A DNA stretch of 64,000 nucleotides. It comes from Pseudoxanthomonas sp. SE1. GTDB lineage: Bacteria; Pseudomonadota; Gammaproteobacteria; Xanthomonadales; Xanthomonadaceae. A program made the translations under genes and the position numbers. Of the stretch, positions 61,660 to 64,000 are shown piece by piece. Position 1 is the stretch's first letter. Every line of letters begins with the position of its first letter. The stretch spans positions 351,001-415,000 of the forward strand of contig NZ_CP113783.1 in NCBI RefSeq assembly GCF_029542205.1. Reading direction: 5' to 3'. The notes beneath the pieces are model-generated. The model made no database searches, was not told the DNA's origin, and was given only the letters and a program-made list of their open reading frames with translations.

Positions 61660-61887
61660 ATGACCGACATCGTGCTGAAGGACGTGGATCCGATCCTCGC
61701 CGAGCGCATCCGGCGCGTCTCGCAGGCGCGCGGATGGCCGATCCACGACACCATCTTCAACCTGCTGGAGCAGGGCCTCTTCGTCTGCGAGTCCGAAGTG
61801 CGCGGCGGCCTCGACGACCGTGAAGTCAATGCGCTCGCCGATGCGATCAGCGCGCTGAAGGACGTGCCGCCCGGCAAGGGGTTCTAG
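61660..61887 (+). CDS. Small hypothetical protein (75 aa), possible ribbon-helix-helix
   Basis: [20 protein letters not shown] then [20 protein letters not shown] has the strand-helix-helix look of ribbon-helix-helix DNA-binding proteins. An acidic C-terminal part follows. Overlaps the end of the convergent anmK by 4 bp. Role unknown. Confidence 0.6.
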   Translation: MTDIVLKDVDPILAERIRRVSQARGWPIHDTIFNLLEQGLFVCESEVRGGLDDREVNALADAISALKDVPPGKGF

Positions 61888-63023
61888 GCCGGGTACACCA
61901 CGCCCAGAACGCGGCGGCCGACGGCCCCGGTGACCGCAGGCAGATTGCCTGGCCGGCCGGCCAGCGTTTCGCGCGCCAGCCAGGCAAAGCCCATCGCCTC
62001 CACGTAATCCGGATCCAGGCCATGCGCGGCGGTGGATTCCACCACCGCCTGTGGCAAATGGGCGGCCAGCCGCGCCATCAGCACCGCGTTGTGGACGCCG
62101 CCACCGCACACCAGCACGCGACGGGTGAAAGGCTGGGTGATCTGCAGCGCGTCGGCGACGGTGCGGGCGGTCAGCTCCAGCAAGGTGGCCTGCACGTCGG
62201 CCGGCGAGGTCGTGGCCTCGCCCATGCGCGCCTGCAGCCAGTCCAGATGGAACTGTTCGCGCCCGGTGCTCTTCGGTGGCGCCAGCGCAAACCATGGTTC
62301 CGCGAGCAGGCGGGCCAGCAGTCCGGCGTCAACGCGTCCGCTCGCGGCAAAGGCGCCGCCTGCGTCGTAGGCGTGCCCGGTGTGGCGTTCGCACCAGGCG
62401 TCCATCAGGGCGTTCGCCGGTCCGGTATCGAAGCCGCGCACGTCGCCTGCCGTTGGCAGCAGGGTGAAGTTGCCGATGCCGCCGAGGTTGAGTACGGCCC
62501 GGTCTTCCTGCGGCGAACCCAGCAGGGCGGCATGGAACGCCGGCATCAGCGGTGCGCCGTGTCCGCCGGCCGCCACGTCCCGCCGGCGGAAGTCGGCCAC
62601 GGTGTCGATGCCGCTGCGTTCGGCGATGACATTGCCATCCCCGAGTTGCCAGGTGAACGGTGGGTCCGCATGCGGGCGATGGCGGATGGTCTGGCCGTGC
62701 GAACCGATCGCGCGCACGCGTCCGCGCGGCACGCCCGCCTCGTGCAGCAACGCCAATGCGGCGTCGGCGAATGCCAGGGCAACGCGGCCCTCCAGCGCGC
62801 CCAGCGCATCCAGTGAAACGGTGTCCGCGCCTTGTCCCAGCGCGACGAGCTGCCCTCGCAGCGCACCATCCCACGCAAAGGTGCGCCCATGCACGAGATC
62901 GCAACGCAGCGCATGGCCCTCACCGTCGAAGCGCACGAGGGCGGCATCGATTCCATCGGCGCTGGTGCCGGAGATCAGGCCGAGATAGAGCTCGGAGACA
63001 ACGGCGTCGGAGGCTGGGGGCAT
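61884..63023 (-). CDS. anmK: Anhydro-N-acetylmuramic acid kinase
   Basis: 379 aa from ATG 63023. ATP-binding [76 protein letters not shown]. Phosphorylates and opens anhMurNAc to MurNAc-6-P in murein recycling. Directly downstream of the M23 peptidase gene, another peptidoglycan enzyme. Confidence 0.96.
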   Translation of the reverse strand: MPPASDAVVSELYLGLISGTSADGIDAALVRFDGEGHALRCDLVHGRTFAWDGALRGQLVALGQGADTVSLDALGALEGRVALAFADAALALLHEAGVPRGRVRAIGSHGQTIRHRPHADPPFTWQLGDGNVIAERSGIDTVADFRRRDVAAGGHGAPLMPAFHAALLGSPQEDRAVLNLGGIGNFTLLPTAGDVRGFDTGPANALMDAWCERHTGHAYDAGGAFAASGRVDAGLLARLLAEPWFALAPPKSTGREQFHLDWLQARMGEATTSPADVQATLLELTARTVADALQITQPFTRRVLVCGGGVHNAVLMARLAAHLPQAVVESTAAHGLDPDYVEAMGFAWLARETLAGRPGNLPAVTGAVGRRVLGVVYPA

Positions 63024-63043
63024 ACGGGATCGGCACGCAAAGA

Positions 63044-63070
63044 AAAAGGCGGGACAGTGTCCCGCCTTTT
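63044..63070 (-). terminator. Terminator after the M23 peptidase gene
   Basis: Inverted repeat AAAAGGCGGGACA / TGTCCCGCCTTTT with T-rich trailer on the minus strand (CCTTTTTCTTT), between the M23 stop (63097) and the anmK start (63023). Confidence 0.88.
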
Positions 63071-63096
63071 CGGCCGTCCCGCCATGCGTGGCTCCG

Positions 63097-64000
63097 TCAG
63101 CCCTTCTTTCCCGCGGCCGGCTTGGAGGACGCGACGGTCGAGCCCTTTGCGGCATCACCAGCCGGGCGGACATCGGCGTAGATGATGTCTTCCACGGTGC
63201 GGATACGTGCCAGCGCGTTGGCCGTATACGTGCGGAATGCCGCGAGCTGCGCACCGCCCAGCGGTTCCGGCGGCGGCATCGTCACCGACAGCGGATTGCG
63301 GTGCACGCCGTTGATGCGGAATTCGTAGTGCAGGTGCGGGCCGGTCGACAGCCCCGTGGTGCCGACATAGCCGATCACCGTGCCCTGCGCGACGCGTTGG
63401 CCCTGCTTGATCTTGCCCATCCGCGACATGTGCGCGTACAGCGTGGTGTGGCCACGGCCATGATCAAGGATCACGGTGCGTCCGTAACCGCCCTGCCAGC
63501 CGGCGAACTGCACGCGGCCATCGCCGGCGGCCATGATCGGCGTGCCGCTGGAGGCCGCGTAGTCCACGCCCTTGTGCATGCGCATCGTGCCCAGTACCGG
63601 GTGGCGACGCGCACCGAACTTGGAGCTCATGCGCGCATAGGGGATCGGCATGCGGATGAAGTTCTTCTTCAGCGGCCGGCCAGCGGCGGTGAAGTACTCC
63701 GGCTTGCCGCCGGGACGGGTGAAGCGGAAGCCCGAATGCAGCTTGCCGTCCACCGTGAACGTGGCGGCCTGCACCGGGCCGGTGCTGATCAGTTCGCCTT
63801 CGCGCCAGGTCTGTTCCACCACCACGCTGAAGCGATCATCCGCCCCCAGGTCGGAGTTGAAGTCGATGTCGTACTTGAAGATTTCGTCCGTCAGCGAGTT
63901 CACGTTGGCGGAGGTCAGGCCTGCCTTGCGCGCCGAACGGTTCAGCGAGCGACCGACCTTGCCGCTCAGTACCACGGTACGGGTGGTCGTCTCGCGGGCG
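63097..64000 (-). CDS. M23-family murein endopeptidase (MepM-like), N-terminus off the window
   Basis: The visible 300 residues hold an OapA-like/SH3-like segment ([20 protein letters not shown]) and a full LytM domain: His and Asp in [15 protein letters not shown]-x-H in [12 protein letters not shown]. Cleaves peptide cross-links in the periplasm. The frame remains open at 64000, so the signal peptide and LysM-type part lie outside. A Lys/Ala-rich tail ends the protein. Confidence 0.92.
   Translation of the reverse strand, partial: ARETTTRTVVLSGKVGRSLNRSARKAGLTSANVNSLTDEIFKYDIDFNSDLGADDRFSVVVEQTWREGELISTGPVQAATFTVDGKLHSGFRFTRPGGKPEYFTAAGRPLKKNFIRMPIPYARMSSKFGARRHPVLGTMRMHKGVDYAASSGTPIMAAGDGRVQFAGWQGGYGRTVILDHGRGHTTLYAHMSRMGKIKQGQRVAQGTVIGYVGTTGLSTGPHLHYEFRINGVHRNPLSVTMPPPEPLGGAQLAAFRTYTANALARIRTVEDIIYADVRPAGDAAKGSTVASSKPAAGKKG

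Overview
The window looks like chromosome of a high-GC gammaproteobacterium of the Xanthomonadaceae/Lysobacteraceae (Xanthomonas, Stenotrophomonas, Pseudoxanthomonas or a close relative). Evidence: the GC-rich codon use of the housekeeping genes, a LysR gene divergent from aceB-aceA, a phosphomannomutase/phosphoglucomutase with a long membrane-anchored N-terminal extension directly after coaBC and dut, and the order speE/speA, argS, radC, coaBC, dut. The genus was not established.

Layout. (1) 1-6296: LysR regulator (partial), glyoxylate shunt genes aceB and aceA, an S9 prolyl-oligopeptidase-type peptidase, and the 3' part of comM. (2) 6297-42803: a genomic island of about 36.5 kb inserted inside comM. 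(3) 42804-64000: the 5' part of comM, then ubiK, a P-II gene, speE, speA, an ECF sigma factor with its partner, ydfG, a SPOR protein, argS, radC, coaBC, dut, the phosphohexomutase, pyrE, xth, an AmpG-like transporter, anmK and an M23 peptidase (partial).

The island. Its integration operon is at the right end on the minus strand: three tyrosine-recombinase-type genes and one coiled-coil gene. This is the gene complement described for GInt islands (ginABCD) and resembles Gamma-Mobile-Trio elements. The cargo at the left is defence-like. It holds an unrecognised 546-aa protein, a three-gene operon (AbiC-like membrane protein, trypsin-like protease, HEPN protein) and a three-gene Lamassu/ABC-3C system (Cap4-type nuclease, middle component, SMC-like ATPase). 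Next comes a DNA-damage set: SRAP protein, UmuD-like and UmuC-like proteins, a Cho-type nuclease and several small genes.

Transposons inside the island. A 12.3-kb istAB (IS21-type) transposon sits inside a small gene of the DNA-damage segment. It has ~122-bp terminal inverted repeats and a 4-bp TGCA duplication; removing it with one TGCA copy restores a 134-codon frame exactly. It carries a mercury-resistance operon with two MerR operator-promoters, a divergent XRE/Ner regulator pair, an IS5-family insertion and a broken merR copy. Two IS3-family (IS407-type) copies of 1195 bp, in opposite orientation and each with its own 4-bp duplication, interrupt the HEPN gene and one recombinase gene. 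Both host frames become continuous when the IS and one duplication are removed.

How it works together. The island should bring phage defence (Lamassu intact; the protease-HEPN module broken by IS), error-prone repair and mercury detoxification. The cost is a split comM, the branch-migration helicase of natural transformation. With one recombinase gene interrupted, the island is probably not self-mobile now. Function calls rest on motifs and gene context read by eye; no database search was run.
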